From Astragalus membranaceus (taxonomy: Eukaryota; Streptophyta; Magnoliopsida; Fabales; Fabaceae), in assembly GCA_039519185.1 (NCBI GenBank), contig CM076849.1:62826587-62890586 (forward strand): a stretch of 64,000 nt of DNA. Reading direction: 5' to 3'. Below the pieces are notes generated by a model, which saw only the letters and a list, made by a program, of their open reading frames with translations, ran no database searches and was not told where the DNA came from. Shown piece after piece: positions 1 to 10,099 of the stretch; position 1 is the first letter of the stretch; every line of letters begins with the position of its first letter. Position numbers and translations under genes: made by a program.

Positions 1-830
1 TTGCTCTATTCTTGAGCAAACTTGATGATTGAAGCGTGATTTTGCTTCAATCTTACACCACGAAGGTTCGTTTACTAAATATACGCGAAACCCCTCAGTT
101 TTGCGTTTGATTTCAGAGAGATTTCAGAAACCCTAGTTTCTGAAATATCTCTTCTAGCAACACTGATGCCTGGGTTTTGAATCGGACCACGAAACTAAGG
201 TAATCACACTGTCACCTTTTTAATTGCTATTTTGGTTGTTGATTTTCTTCGCAAACACCTTAATCTGGCTTTTGTTCTTGTTTACACGTGCCTGGATGTG
301 TTCCTTGAAGAACACAATCAACACCAGAAGCTGTGGATCTCAACAGGTAGAATTTCTTACCCTTCTCCCTATTTTCTTTTCTTTACTATGTTTTTAGTCA
401 CTGAACACTCTTAACACTTTGTTTTCTGTTTGTTTGCGAGACACCCTCAACCACCTGTTGAAGAAGCTGGACTCACAGAACTCTCAGAAGAACAAGATGA
501 AGATGAACACTCAGAAGAAGAAAGTAGTACAACTAGGGTAAAGAAAAATTCATGTAAAATTCTTATTAACTTGTAATTTTGTATATACACAGTGTATCTA
601 TTTATACAAAATGTTGTAACGGCTAGTCTGATTTGTTAAGTTAGTTTTAGTATGTTAAAAGCAACCAGTTTGTTACTAATAAACTCAACTAACATAACAA
701 ACTCTTAGCTGTTTGTAAAAAGACCTTAAGGACATTTAAGACCCCCAACGGCTAGTTTAGTATAACAAAACTTTAGCTATTTAAATTTTTGTAATTAAAA
801 GGATATGGTTTGGGTTTTTTGATTAAAAAC
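1..830 (+). repeat. Promoter/leader-like repeat module, copy 1, running into LTR-like sequence
   Basis: Bases 1-330 are nearly identical to 26074-26410. The module resembles the transcribed leader of a plant gene, with intron-like and CCCTAG-containing stretches. From about 220 to 830 it is a diverged match to the reverse complement of 5346-6100: both contain a CCTTGAAGAACACA stretch, AGTCACTGAAC, and then a CAACCAC/TGTTGAAG junction into copia-LTR-like sequence with AACGGCTA motifs. A short reading frame at 232-414 is not supported as a gene. The family of the module is unknown. The shared junction suggests that module and LTR-like part travel together. Confidence 0.5.
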
Positions 831-1237
831 CAAGCATGGAATCCCTCTTTTCTCTTTTCCTCTCCCTCTCGAAACTCTCTCCTACTCACATGAAGGTGTT
901 GTGAAGGATGGTGAGGGTTCAGCTGGGATTAAAGAGGGAAAAGGGTTTGGCTTTAATGAGAAAAAAATTTAAACAAAAGGGAACTTACAATAATGCCCCT
1001 CCTCTATCTCACTAATACCCAACTTATTTAATCCACTAGTTTTACCCATAAACTCTAGTAAATCATAGTTTTTACCAATCATTCACAATTGCTCACTCAT
1101 GTAATTATGAATCATTACACAAGCACACAATTTAATGAATTCACAAACATTTCCCAAAAATTTATAAACACTCATATATGTATTTGCAATAATTATAATA
1201 ATCCTTAAAAGTAATCTTGGATTACTTTGGGCGTTAC
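831..1237 (-). repeat. LTR-like fragment ending in GGGCGTTACA
   Basis: This stretch ends in TTGGGCGTTACA, whose reverse complement TGTAACGCCC is the LTR start seen in the chromovirus at 54427-61118. Copy B of the surrounding block lacks about 940 bases here (roughly 330-1266), so this copy gained, or the other lost, an LTR-like insertion. No coding potential is visible. The left boundary is uncertain. Confidence 0.35.
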
Positions 1238-1289
1238 ACTGTCAATTTAGCAAATCAAGCAAATGAACCTTTCAATTTTAAGAAGCTAT

Positions 1290-1291
<2 letters not shown>

Positions 1292-1384
<93 letters not shown>
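1292..1384. repeat. (TA)n microsatellite
   Basis: About 46 uninterrupted TA units immediately left of a MITE-like segment. The equivalent tract in the second block (26453-26488) is much shorter. Confidence 0.95.
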
Positions 1385-1386
<2 letters not shown>

Positions 1387-1387
1387 C

Positions 1388-1593
1388 GTGTATTAAGTGA
1401 GAGGAGAGTTTTAATATGAGAGAGTGGGAGGTGTAAATCTGAGTCATATAACAATACGTGGGTGGTTGAGATCAAAATGTATGTAGTTATCAAATTGACT
1501 CTTTGTTTCAATCTCAACCGCTAACCATTTAATTGATGGCTACAATTTACTCTTCTCACCCTTTCATAATAAAAATGCCCCCACTTGATACAC
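1388..1593. mobile_element. MITE-like element between TA tracts, copy A
   Basis: A 206-bp segment starts GTGTATTAAGTG and ends CACTTGATACAC, an inverted repeat with one mismatch over 12 bases. Weaker inverted similarity continues inward for about 30 bases (TTTTAATATGA against TTTTATTATGA). It has no coding capacity and is flanked on both sides by TA-rich sequence, as expected of a TA-targeting MITE. A copy sits at 26492-26697 within the duplicated block. Confidence 0.55.
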
Positions 1594-1596
1594 TTC

Positions 1597-1605
<9 letters not shown>

Positions 1606-1641
<36 letters not shown>
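1606..1641. repeat. (TA)n microsatellite
   Basis: GTGTGTG followed by about 17 TA units on the right side of the MITE-like segment. The matching tract in copy B (26714-26782) is longer. Confidence 0.9.
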
Positions 1642-1644
<3 letters not shown>

Positions 1645-1770
1645 TGTATGTAGTCTCTAATCATATGAAAAATCATAAGGCATTCCTTCTATATATTAAA
1701 ATCATAATTTATCATGAAATGATTTGTAATAGAATCTCCATTTACAAGGATATCACTAGTGGAAAAAAGA

Positions 1771-2186
1771 TATTTAGCGTCAGTTAAATTGGACAATTAG
1801 TGTCGGTTATCGCCCGACGCTAAATCGCCTGATGCTAAATGTCACATTTAGCATCGGGTGTTTAGATAACCGATGCTAAATGTTCATTTCATCACTGTTT
1901 TTGCTGTCTGAAAATGACATTTAGCATCGGTTATTTGAAACAACTAATGCTAAATGTCCTGAAAAATGGCATTTAGCATCGGGTGTTTGAAACAACCGAT
2001 GCTAAATGTCCTGAAAGTGACATTTAGCATCGGTTGTTCTAAATAACCGATGCTAAAAGTCATTTTTGATAAAAAAAATGACATTTAGCATCGGTTGTTT
2101 CAAACAACCGATGCTAAATGTCATTTTGTTGATAAAAAAAAGACATTTAGCATCGCTTGTTTGAAACAAGCGATGCTAAATGTCTA
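1771..2186. repeat. CACTA-1 subterminal palindromic repeats
   Basis: At least ten half-sites of the type ACATTTAGCATCGG occur in both orientations. Several pairs form near-perfect palindromes: 2078-2124 has 23-bp arms around a single base, and 2142-2184 has 21-bp arms. They probably serve as transposase-binding sites, which is inference from the known En/Spm organisation. Confidence 0.8.
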
Positions 2187-2445
2187 GTTTCTTTTTATAC
2201 ATGCCTCACAAACATCACTAACAACATCAATTCATACAAGAAGAGAATAATATTCAAGAACTATATTGGTAATTACAGTCTACAAACAGTAAACTGTGAA
2301 CAAGTACAACATTCTTTCAATATACAACTCACTGATCCAAAATGCACAACATCATTACATAAATTAAAGCTAAGAACAGTCAATTAACACTAAAGGCTAA
2401 CACTAGTAATAGTACTATATTTCATAGATATTTGTGGAGTAAGCC

Positions 2446-3175
2446 CTACAAATATGCCCTATCACAGCCAATTCCACCCTCAATAATAGCTTTTGCTGCA
2501 ACAATCCGAGCAGCTTCATCCACGGTCTGCTTATTATCAAAACACAATGGATAGCATCAAATAGAAGAAAAAATAAATCATGAAAATATTATTTAAGGAA
2601 GAGGTAAAATGTTTCTGGAACAACAGTAACAATGTTTCTGGAACACTAAGCAAAACAAAAAGAATCTAACAAAGTGGTAAAATGTTTATCAAAAAACAGC
2701 AACCTTGCTAAAACTTTTCCATCTGATAAGTATTTGATGAGTATCTGATGAGTTAGAAATAAGTATTTTCATTCTCAAGAAGATAAAATGGCACGTAGTA
2801 GTAATGTAGCGTTAAGGCAAATTATTCTTAGCACATCCTTCAATATTTTACCCTTCTTTTTTCTAATGATTGTTTCTGAAACACGTTTCAGATTGTTGAA
2901 AGGCATAATTCTATGATCAGCAATAGCATGCTCATTTTCAATAGACAGGAATGACTCCACATTTTCATCTGCTGCATCCACAGGATCCTATTTTTTGTAT
3001 TCCAATGAATGAAAGAAAAAAATATTAGAAGATAAGAATCTAGTTGACAAAAAAAATGAATAACAAAAAAATCAATAATTTGGGATTTTAAGATGGTGAA
3101 TACCATACCTCGACATTTTGGGGTTGTATCTGTATTTGCTGAGGTTCTGGAGTTCTATAAACTTGGTGCATCATC
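2446..3175 (-). pseudogene. Exon-like segments of unassigned origin inside CACTA-1
   Basis: Three minus-strand segments look like exons with plausible splice signals. One ends at 3109 with donor GTATGG and encodes a short Gln-rich peptide (PQQIQIQPQNVE). One starts at 2987 after an AG and encodes DENVESFLSIENE and MPFNNLKR. One at 2446-2529 encodes DEAARIVAAKAIIEGGIG and then a stop. The middle segment weakly recalls the linker before the WD repeats of LEUNIG-type corepressors, but not enough to name it. The segments are conserved in copy B, and they lie on the same strand as the cysteine oxidase exons. Confidence 0.4.
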
Positions 3176-3537
3176 TATGTCATCGTGAAATTAGTTTGTA
3201 TATTAGACAATACAAGGAAAGCAGTTTCATATAGAATATTTTGGAGATTTTTAACCAACAATATGTATACACTAGAATTGATTGGATAGAAACATTCATC
3301 ATTAGATTGATTCAGTTGATTTTTGAAATAAGCATTAGCTTTATTACCATAATTAGTGCTGGTGCCACTAACAGAACTATCAACCTTGGATCTTGAAGAA
3401 ATGCAGCTTCCAATGAACCTCAAGCTAAGCCAACAACCAGTCTCTTCCTCTTAAAAGACACAACTGAGAGATTCCAAAATTCAGGATCCAAGCAATACTA
3501 CATGTCTACATCCAAATAAAACAAGTAAAATGCTTAC

Positions 3538-3959
3538 AGAGAATTTGTCACACTCATGCAAGTGGATGTACTTAATAGGGGGTGGTTGATTCTGCTGACT
3601 TCCATTACGGCCATTTTTGCCATTTGAAGAACCTTTCCACTTTTGCGCCCGTTGCGCCTCATAATCTAGACCCACATGAGAAGGCGTCAATTCATCTGCC
3701 ACAGCAATGCAGTTTATGAAAAGGTTAACAAAAGGACACAACTTTCACTAAGGACTATACTAACAACAAGCATCTCAAATCAAGCACTACACTATACAAT
3801 TCACATATACTAGAATTAAAGCAAATTCTACATGCTTAAAAGAAGGAATAAAATTATACCTAAAACAGCTCAGACTTTTTCGAGGGCTTCTTCTGATATA
3901 GGTCCCTCAGGAGACAAGGATGAATTGCAAGTATCATACAATTTCTGAATATACGGCAT
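3538..3959 (-). pseudogene. Captured plant cysteine oxidase (PCO4/5-like) exons 1-2
   Basis: Plant cysteine oxidases oxidise the N-terminal cysteine of ERF-VII factors in oxygen sensing. Exon 1 (3959 down to 3860) starts MPYIQKLYDTC and reaches SEEALEKV, then has a TGA at codon 30 where the family has a sense codon. It ends in G followed by GTATAAT. The intron runs 3859-3696 and ends GGCAG. Exon 2 (3695 down to 3538) reads DELTPSHVGLDYEAQ and PPPIKYIHLHECDKFS, then a GTAAGC donor. Splicing phase is conserved across the junction. The iron-binding cupin histidines downstream are absent, so no enzyme can be made. The fragment is carried by CACTA-1. The family call rests on recognition of these motifs. 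Confidence 0.85.
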
Positions 3960-5046
3960 TATATATAATCAATCTGAATATACAGTTACTGAGTTATTAG
4001 CAGTTCTCAGAAACCAGTGAACCACAAGAATGTAAACTGGGATCCAAAGGAGCACTTGGGAGTTTTTTTTGTTGATCAAAAAAGCAAAAGGAACAGCTTC
4101 CTTTCAACGCAACAATACATTTCATAGCAAATTCATCAACTCAACTCCAACTGCCAGCACCTTCAAAAGGGAAAAAATTTACAACACAAATTAGATAGAA
4201 AAACAACGAGTTCAAACTTCAAAGCATAAATTACATGTTATCTGCTTCAAAAAAACATCAAAAGAAATAATCTTTGAAATTAAAAACAAAAGAAGGAAGC
4301 ATTTCCCCCTAAATTCATACCACCCAATTTCACACAAAAAACACAGCCCAAAACAGTTACATCAAACAAACAAACATGAGCAATCAGTGACAAAATGCAT
4401 AAAATACAATTCAATCTCAAACCTTGAAGCAATGGCTCTTCTTATGCATTCACTCTCCTCTTGTAGCTAGCCTCATCATAGAAACATTTGGTCAAACACT
4501 ATGTATGCAATATTTTCCATTCTCACACATTCACATATATCCACCGCCGTCATCTCTGTTGCTGCTCACACCGCCGCAAGACCATCGCATCGCAGCTCTC
4601 CCCTTCACTTCTCCCTCCGCCGCTTCGTGTTCCACGTCTCCCACTTCACCACCGTCATAACTGGATCTCCGCTCACCGTCGATCTCTCTCTCGCACAACT
4701 GTCTCTCACTGTTCGGAAACCCTAAGAGTGAAGAAAAAATTAGACAAAATAAAGAATGAATGAGAAGGTAAAGTGAGTATTCAGCCATAAATACATCTCT
4801 TTACGAAGATCGCAAATTCGGAAAAGTGAAGAAACAATGAAGGTTTTACCTCTTTTCCCTATCGCAAATCCGGAGCGCCTTTCGTTCTGCTCAGCGAGGG
4901 TGCGAGGATTTTTAGGAAGCGAGTGGGAGGAAGAGAGCCAGAGCCAGAGGAGAGAGGAAGAGAACGAACGAGGAGAGGAAGAGAGGAAGATATGCTATGG
5001 AAGAGAGTGAGAGAAGAGATAGAGAAGGTTCTGAGAGAAGAAGAGG

Positions 5047-5309
5047 AGCTACAGGTTGACCTAAGTCAACCCCCTACATTGATGATAGACAACAAGTCAG
5101 CACTTAGTCTAGCAAGGAATCCTGGTTAACATGGCAAAACCAAACATATCCAAGAACGGTTTCACTACCTAAGGGAGCAAGTAACTAATGGAAGGATACA
5201 AGTTGAGTATTGTTCTACAAAGGAGCAGCTAGCTGACCTATTTACAAAAGCTCTCAAAGGAGAAACTTTTGTGAAACTTAGAAGAGAGATTGGACTGGTT
5301 ACTTTCTAA
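5047..5309 (+). pseudogene. Ty1-copia RNase H C-terminal fragment
   Basis: The frame carries the copia RNase H signature DNKSALSLARNP, then KHIQERFHYLRE and QLADLFTKAL, and ends at TAA 5307-5309. One in-frame TAA at 5127-5129 breaks it. Everything upstream of RNase H is missing, because the fragment abuts CACTA-1 at about 5047. The LTR follows 36 bases later, the normal position for the end of copia pol. Confidence 0.85.
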
Positions 5310-5345
5310 CTAAGAAAGCAACCGTAAAGCTACTACTTGGGGGCT

Positions 5346-5803
5346 TGTCTCAAGTGTTTTTTTTCAAAAGACTATTCCAGGGGTCTGTCCTGATGATTTC
5401 TTATCTCTATCTAAGTTTCCATTTCAGTTTTAGGATTCCTAAGTATAGGTTTTTGAAATTAAGGGAAGGTATTGGATTTAATTGTCAAATACCTAAGTTT
5501 TGTTAGCCAACGGCTATATTTCTAAAATGTAAGCTGTTAGTACAAGTTGTAATTAGTTAAGTTGTTACTACCTATCTAACAACTATAACTAACTTTAGAA
5601 GTTTGTTAAAACTAATAACAAACTTCATTTACATTGTATATATATAGCTATGATAGCAGAATGTAAACACACAGATTTCATTAATAAAATTTTCAGTCTT
5701 TTACAGTTTTATACCCTAAGTCTTCTCTGCTTTTCTTTTCTTCTGCGTAAGCTTTCTTCAGGATTCTGGTTCTGAGATTCCAAGTGAGACAGCCCCTTCA
5801 ACA
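5346..5803 (+). mobile_element. Copia 3' LTR (about 458 bp)
   Basis: The segment starts TGTCTCAAGTG after a purine-rich tract (CTTGGGGGC) and ends CTTCAACA, giving TGT...ACA termini. It contains a TATATATAG box near 5636 and AATAAAA near 5685, the usual LTR layout. No second LTR or target duplication is available for checking. A diverged, inverted relative lies at about 450-830, joined to the same flanking module. Confidence 0.6.
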
Positions 5804-6600
5804 AGTGGTTGAAGGCAAAACCTCATAAAGAAAGAGAACCAAAACAGCAAGTAAGAAACCATTGTTCAGTGACTGAATAAACACAGATACAAAGAAAACT
5901 CAGAGAATAAGAAAGGGTTTTTTACTTGTTTTCTCAAGGGAGAAACAATCTGGAATCTGCGTGTGTTCTTCAAGGCGTGAAGAACCATTTCTACCAAACT
6001 CAGTTCATGCAAACAGCATCAAACAGGTGTTAAAGGGTTTCTGTGCGAAACAGAAACTACAAACAGCAATCAAAGGTAAAAATCAAGCGTGATTTTACCT
6101 GTTGAAGCTTCTCAAAAGCAGATCCCTCAAGATCTGTACCTGTACAGTGCAAGACCAGAGTTAGGGTTTTGTCGAAGCAAAACCTAACAAGAAACAGTCA
6201 AGAAAGAAGATAAAGGTTCAGAAATTTTACCTTCTGAAACTGCTAAAGGAGGCCTGTCATCAAGCTTCAAGCACCAGTAACAGAAGCTTCATCATCGAAG
6301 CATCACAACCTCAGATCTCAGGTGACTCAGTGTTCAAACCGAAGGGTTCTTCGCATCATTGTCAACAAGGATCATCATCGGTGGAGAGGGACAAGCGTTT
6401 CACCGCATCATCACTGCTGGAGCAGCAAGTACAGTGAAACCCTAGAAAGGGTCTGAGAGAGAAGAGGAAAGAACGAAGGATCAGAACCAGAAGAAGCAAG
6501 AAACAGTTTCTTGGGTTTCTGAAGAGAAACCCTAATTTCAGCCTTTTATACACCGGGTCAAAACACAACCCGCGTGTTGTAACAGTTCCGGGTTCTGGGT
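5804..6600 (-). repeat. Promoter/leader-like module, inverted diverged copy
   Basis: Read on the minus strand, this starts with a TATAAAAGG box near 6540, then AAATTAGGGTTTC and a leader with several AG/GTAAAA intron-like boundaries. It matches the module at 1-500 and 25960-26412 in order but with many substitutions. The reading frame at 6362-6607 covers the TATA region and is unlikely to be a protein. The segment abuts the copia LTR at 5803/5804. Confidence 0.45.
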
Positions 6601-6837
6601 GCCACATGGGTCAAGCTTGATCCAGCAGCAATACAAGTGGTATAAGCATTGGGCCTGCAATAGAAAGTGCTGGTTGCACCCCCCACAATCAAGTAAAGCA
6701 ACCTGCAGCAAAATCAATATCAATTGGTCAAAATTACAACAATTATAAGTTGCAGAAAGTTCCATAAACTAATGTACAAGTGCATAAAATTTAAAAGTTC
6801 CAAAAAAAAGTGTCAAAACTTCACAAGTGCACAAACT

Positions 6838-7847
6838 TTTTTTTTTTAAACAAAAAGGAAAAGAGCCTCGTTAAAACCTTCTGATGCAAAACCCTCCTTA
6901 GGGATAAAAACACCAAGAAGGAAAGAGTACTCCCCCTATTTCATTAAAAAATAAAAAGCAAAAATACAAAAAGCAAGGGGGGACATAAACCAAAACCCCT
7001 GCAAACAAAAATTACAAAAATTACTGTCTGAAACGAAAAGAGGGAAGACCAACCCTATTACGGTTAAAATCATCCTGAATAAAAGTGGGAATAGAATTCC
7101 ACCATTGGAAGCCAGACAGGGTAGTTCCATGAGACGCAAGCTTATCAGCACAGTGATTTCCTTCCCGAAAAATATGAGTGCAACTGAAAGTCATTGATTT
7201 TAGAAGACCCATGCAATTAAGCCAGCGGTTGCGGATACACCAAGGCACAATGGAATGAGACGAAATGGCCATAACAGCAAGCTGAGAATCACTCTCAATC
7301 CATAAACGATGCCCACCTTTATGGAAAGCCACCTCAATGGCTACCATGATTCCAACTAGCTCAGCATGAAGAGCGTAATTTGTACCAAGAGGAAGCATGA
7401 AACAACCCAGAGATTCAGCATTACTATCGCGAAAGATACCCCCACAAGCAGCTAAACCAGGCGAACCCCTAGCAGGGCCATCGGTATTACACTTAACCCA
7501 CAAGCCAGGAGGGGATTTCCAAATAACCTCTATAATTGTCGGAGCCTTACGAGGCTTGCAATCCACCGAAAACGCCTTAAGAATCAAAAAATCATGCATG
7601 GAGTTTGACGTGGAGCCCTTGCTAAGATTACCATAAATGCTCACATTTGCCGTGATCAAGTTCTTCATGTGAGTGGGCAAGATCTTCTTGTTGTCAAAAC
7701 GAATCTGATTCCGAGCGTGCCAAATAGCCCAAAAAACATTAATAACAGCGGCGGTAACAACATCTTTCACTTAGGTAGACCAAGGGCGCTGACAAACCTC
7801 AAAAATCATCTCCGGGGAGGAAACATTAATATTAATTGAAAGGTTAC
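6838..7847 (-). mobile_element. 5'-truncated LINE, 3' portion
   Basis: On the minus strand the element ends in a poly(A) tract (the T-run at 6838-6849), preceded by a GTTTTAACGAGGCTC motif typical of plant LINE 3' ends. Coding sequence for the terminal RNase H domain lies at 7021-7770. The remainder of the element continues after an LTR-element insertion, at 12801-12884. A weak candidate target duplication begins AAAACTTCACA on both sides (about 6815 and 12885). It is imperfect. Confidence 0.75.
7021..7847 (-). pseudogene. LINE-type RNase H (RVT_3) domain
   Basis: The 249-residue minus-strand frame carries the RNase H catalytic set: CNTDGPARG (first Asp), HAELVGIMVAIE (Glu), WIESDSQLAV (Asp) and EGNHCADKLASHG (final Asp). 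Just upstream, VINVFWAIWHARNQIRF is the linker usually found between the zinc-binding zf-RVT domain and RNase H in plant LINEs. One in-frame stop lies at about 7771. The frame is then cut at 7847 by an inserted element. The zf-RVT remnant resumes at 12801. The domain itself is well preserved, but the full polyprotein is not. Confidence 0.85.
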
Positions 7848-9155
7848 TGTTGACTCCCAATCATATGATGTAAGTTAGGCATTTTTAGGACCAATTGTGC
7901 AGGGTTTTTATTATATAACAGTCATTATCTGGGATTTAGTTCAGTTTTAGATAATTGTAGTAGGAAGTTCAATTGTAAGTTATTCCTTCACTTTTGGAGC
8001 TAAATGGGACTTGAAGACCTCTTAATTGGTTGTGGCATCTTTCGGCGAACCAGACACTTGCCCGGAAATGCAGCAATCTGGAGGAATTTTGCAAGTCAGA
8101 ACTTTCTGTTGATTTTCGCGTCGCGGCCAGGAGGGTTCGCGACGCGATCTGGAGGAATTTTACAAGCCAGAACTTTCTGTTATTTTTCGCGTCGTGACCA
8201 GGAGGGTTCGCGACGCGACCTGGAGCTGTTTTGCGAGGCCTGAGGTTTCTGTCATTTGTCGCGACGCGACGGACACGGGCCGCGTCGCGATGGTGCGTCT
8301 AAATTAGGGTTTTTAAAGCAGTTTCAGCAATTTTACAAGGGACTTCATCTGGAGAGCAGTGCTAGGGTTTGGAGCAGCAGCTGGGGGCGAATTTGGAGGC
8401 CTTCCTTCACCTTGGGAACAAGGGTTTGAAGGTTCTAATGGATCCTTACTTGTGTAATCTTCTCCTACTCTTGATTTCTACTTTTATGATGTTGTCTACT
8501 TAGTTTCTTTTGATTAGGGAGAGATGACTCTCCCCAAAACTATCCTATGAATGCTTTGTTATGGTTAATACAATTAGTAGTTTGAATTATCATAAGTCTA
8601 TACCTCTGAGTTTAATGCTTTATAGTTACATATGATAATTATAATGATCTAGGTTATGTGACTGCATAGGAATATGGGTTGCATGCTGGATATGGGGTAT
8701 TAGATCATGTACTTGTGATCACCATAGGAATATGGGGTTGGATGCATGAATTCTTTATTTCTTGAGTTTATTGCTTTACCGATTGGCATGATTCACCTAA
8801 GGAATTAGGGTAACTCAATTAGGTAAAAGGGGTTCTGAGGCAAGGAATTGCTCTTAACCTATCATAGTGAATTGAATCTGGTAGTTCGAACAGCTAATCT
8901 GTAATTAGCTGAAGGTCATAGGATAGCGTAGGGAAGATGAATCAATCCTTAATCGCTTGTATCTTGCTTTATTTTCAAACACTATCTTGCATTTACTTTA
9001 CAAAATCCCAAAAAGATTATCTTTCCGTTTCTACCGCTAAGAATTAGTAAACTTGCCTAATTGATAATAAAACGCAATCCCTGTGGATACGACCGGTTAC
9101 TTACCGTATTTTATTACTTGCGACGACAATTGGTACACTTGCCAAAGTCTTAACA
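7848..9155 (+). repeat. 5' LTR of the tRNA-Asp-primed element
   Basis: This is the 1308-bp left LTR. A GC-rich stretch at about 8115-8290 repeats TTCGCGACGCGA-type palindromes in an otherwise AT-rich LTR. The 79-residue reading frame across this stretch (8004-8243, and 11589-11828 in the other LTR) has no recognisable domain. Confidence 0.85.
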
Positions 9156-9161
9156 AGTTTT

Positions 9162-9179
9162 TGGCGCCGTTGCCGGGGA
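9162..9179 (+). promoter_or_regulatory. Primer binding site, tRNA-Asp
   Basis: TGGCGCCGTTGCCGGGGA matches the complement of the tRNA-Asp 3' end. It lies six bases inside the 5' LTR end. Confidence 0.85.
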
Positions 9180-9389
9180 TTGTTGATTTCATTGTCAATA
9201 AGGCAATTTAGTTAATTCTTAGTTGTTTTATTTTGTTTTATTTTATTTTAGTATTTATTTTTTGTTTTATTTATTTAGATACTTAGTTAGTGTGTTGGAC
9301 TTGTTAACGGTTTGTTGAAGTGTTTCAGTGAACTGTGTAGCAGGGGCAAAGTTCGAAAGAATTGCTGTTTGTCCCGAAAAAAAAAAATC

Positions 9390-10094
9390 ATGGAATCCAC
9401 TTCTCGGTTGGAAGATGCTTTGGCCCAGTTTAGGCAAATGACTGAGACTATCTTCCAGCCTAAAGAGCAAGCTTCTCGGTTGGAAGATGCTTTGTCCGAG
9501 TTTATGCGAATGTCCGAGACCCTCTTCCAACCCCAAGAGCAAGTGATGATAGAGTCCTCGCCATCCTCACTTAGCGGTAATTTTTGTGAAGAACCCCACT
9601 TGAATGGAAAATGTGTGACACGCACCTTTTGCGATTTTTGTGGGGAGTATCTTGTGGAGTTCAACTGTGAGGATGAGTGGGTAACTATATCAAAAAATTA
9701 CCCATGGTTATGCACTACCAATGAGGAACAAGAAGAACAAGCCCCAACAAAAGAAGAATCTGGGGAGGATAAGGAAGATGAGGAAGAAGAAAAGATTGAA
9801 ATGGAGGAGCATGTAGTTTGGAGGGAAGATCAAAGCTCCCAATGCGGGGAAGGGGTGAAAACCCAACAAGAAAAAACCCAACAAATCATGGTTCCTATTA
9901 TTCTTCCAAGTAGCAAGGAGGATAGAAGTGAGGAGATTGACATATACTTAGACTCCTTCTATGCCTTATTCATCACCCTTCACCTTAAAAGGGTATGGAA
10001 GCATCTACAACTATGTTTCAAATTCATGATGTTCCTGCCCCAGAAGCGAAAGAAGAAGGATGATGTGTTCTTTGTGTCATATCAGCCACCTTAA
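9390..10094 (+). CDS. Acidic protein of the non-autonomous element, function unknown
   Basis: The first ATG in a good position is at 9390, giving 234 residues to the stop at 10094. The N-terminus contains a duplicated module, SRLEDALAQF and SRLEDALSEF, each followed by ETIFQP or ETLFQP. A CDFCGEYLVEFNCEDEW stretch has cysteines that could bind metal. Residues roughly 125-175 are strongly acidic (EEQEEQ, EDKEDEEEEK). No gag, protease or pol signature is visible. It is uninterrupted, which fits a recent insertion. A gag-like or accessory role is possible but unsupported. Confidence 0.5.
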   Translation: MESTSRLEDALAQFRQMTETIFQPKEQASRLEDALSEFMRMSETLFQPQEQVMIESSPSSLSGNFCEEPHLNGKCVTRTFCDFCGEYLVEFNCEDEWVTISKNYPWLCTTNEEQEEQAPTKEESGEDKEDEEEEKIEMEEHVVWREDQSSQCGEGVKTQQEKTQQIMVPIILPSSKEDRSEEIDIYLDSFYALFITLHLKRVWKHLQLCFKFMMFLPQKRKKKDDVFFVSYQPP

Positions 10095-10099
10095 TAGTG

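Larger units (their letters stand above)
1754..5046. mobile_element. CACTA element CACTA-1, copy A, right end lost
   Basis: The left terminus CACTAGTGGAAAA is preceded by TAT, the probable 3-bp target duplication seen complete in copy B. Positions 1771-2186 hold subterminal inverted repeats built on GACATTTAGCATCGG, typical of En/Spm-type transposase-binding regions. Inside are exon-like segments on the minus strand, including two plant cysteine oxidase exons. At about 5047 homology with copy B stops and Ty1-copia sequence begins, so this copy has lost its right end. No TPase reading frame is present, so the element is non-autonomous. Confidence 0.85.

Noticed and set aside
2880..2990. Assignment of the ENVESFLS exon-like segment to a LEUNIG-type corepressor
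   Set aside because: Only a handful of residues agree, and no WD-repeat exon follows.
4923..5129. 68-residue frame joining CACTA-1 sequence to copia RNase H
   Set aside because: It is an accidental read-through across an element junction; only the part after 5047 is real RNase H.
8004..8243. 79-residue frame repeated in both LTRs
   Set aside because: It lies wholly in the LTR, has no domain, and is open mainly because of the CG-rich repeats.
9267..9664. Minus-strand frames opposite the acidic protein
   Set aside because: Antisense shadows caused by the duplicated SRLEDAL module.
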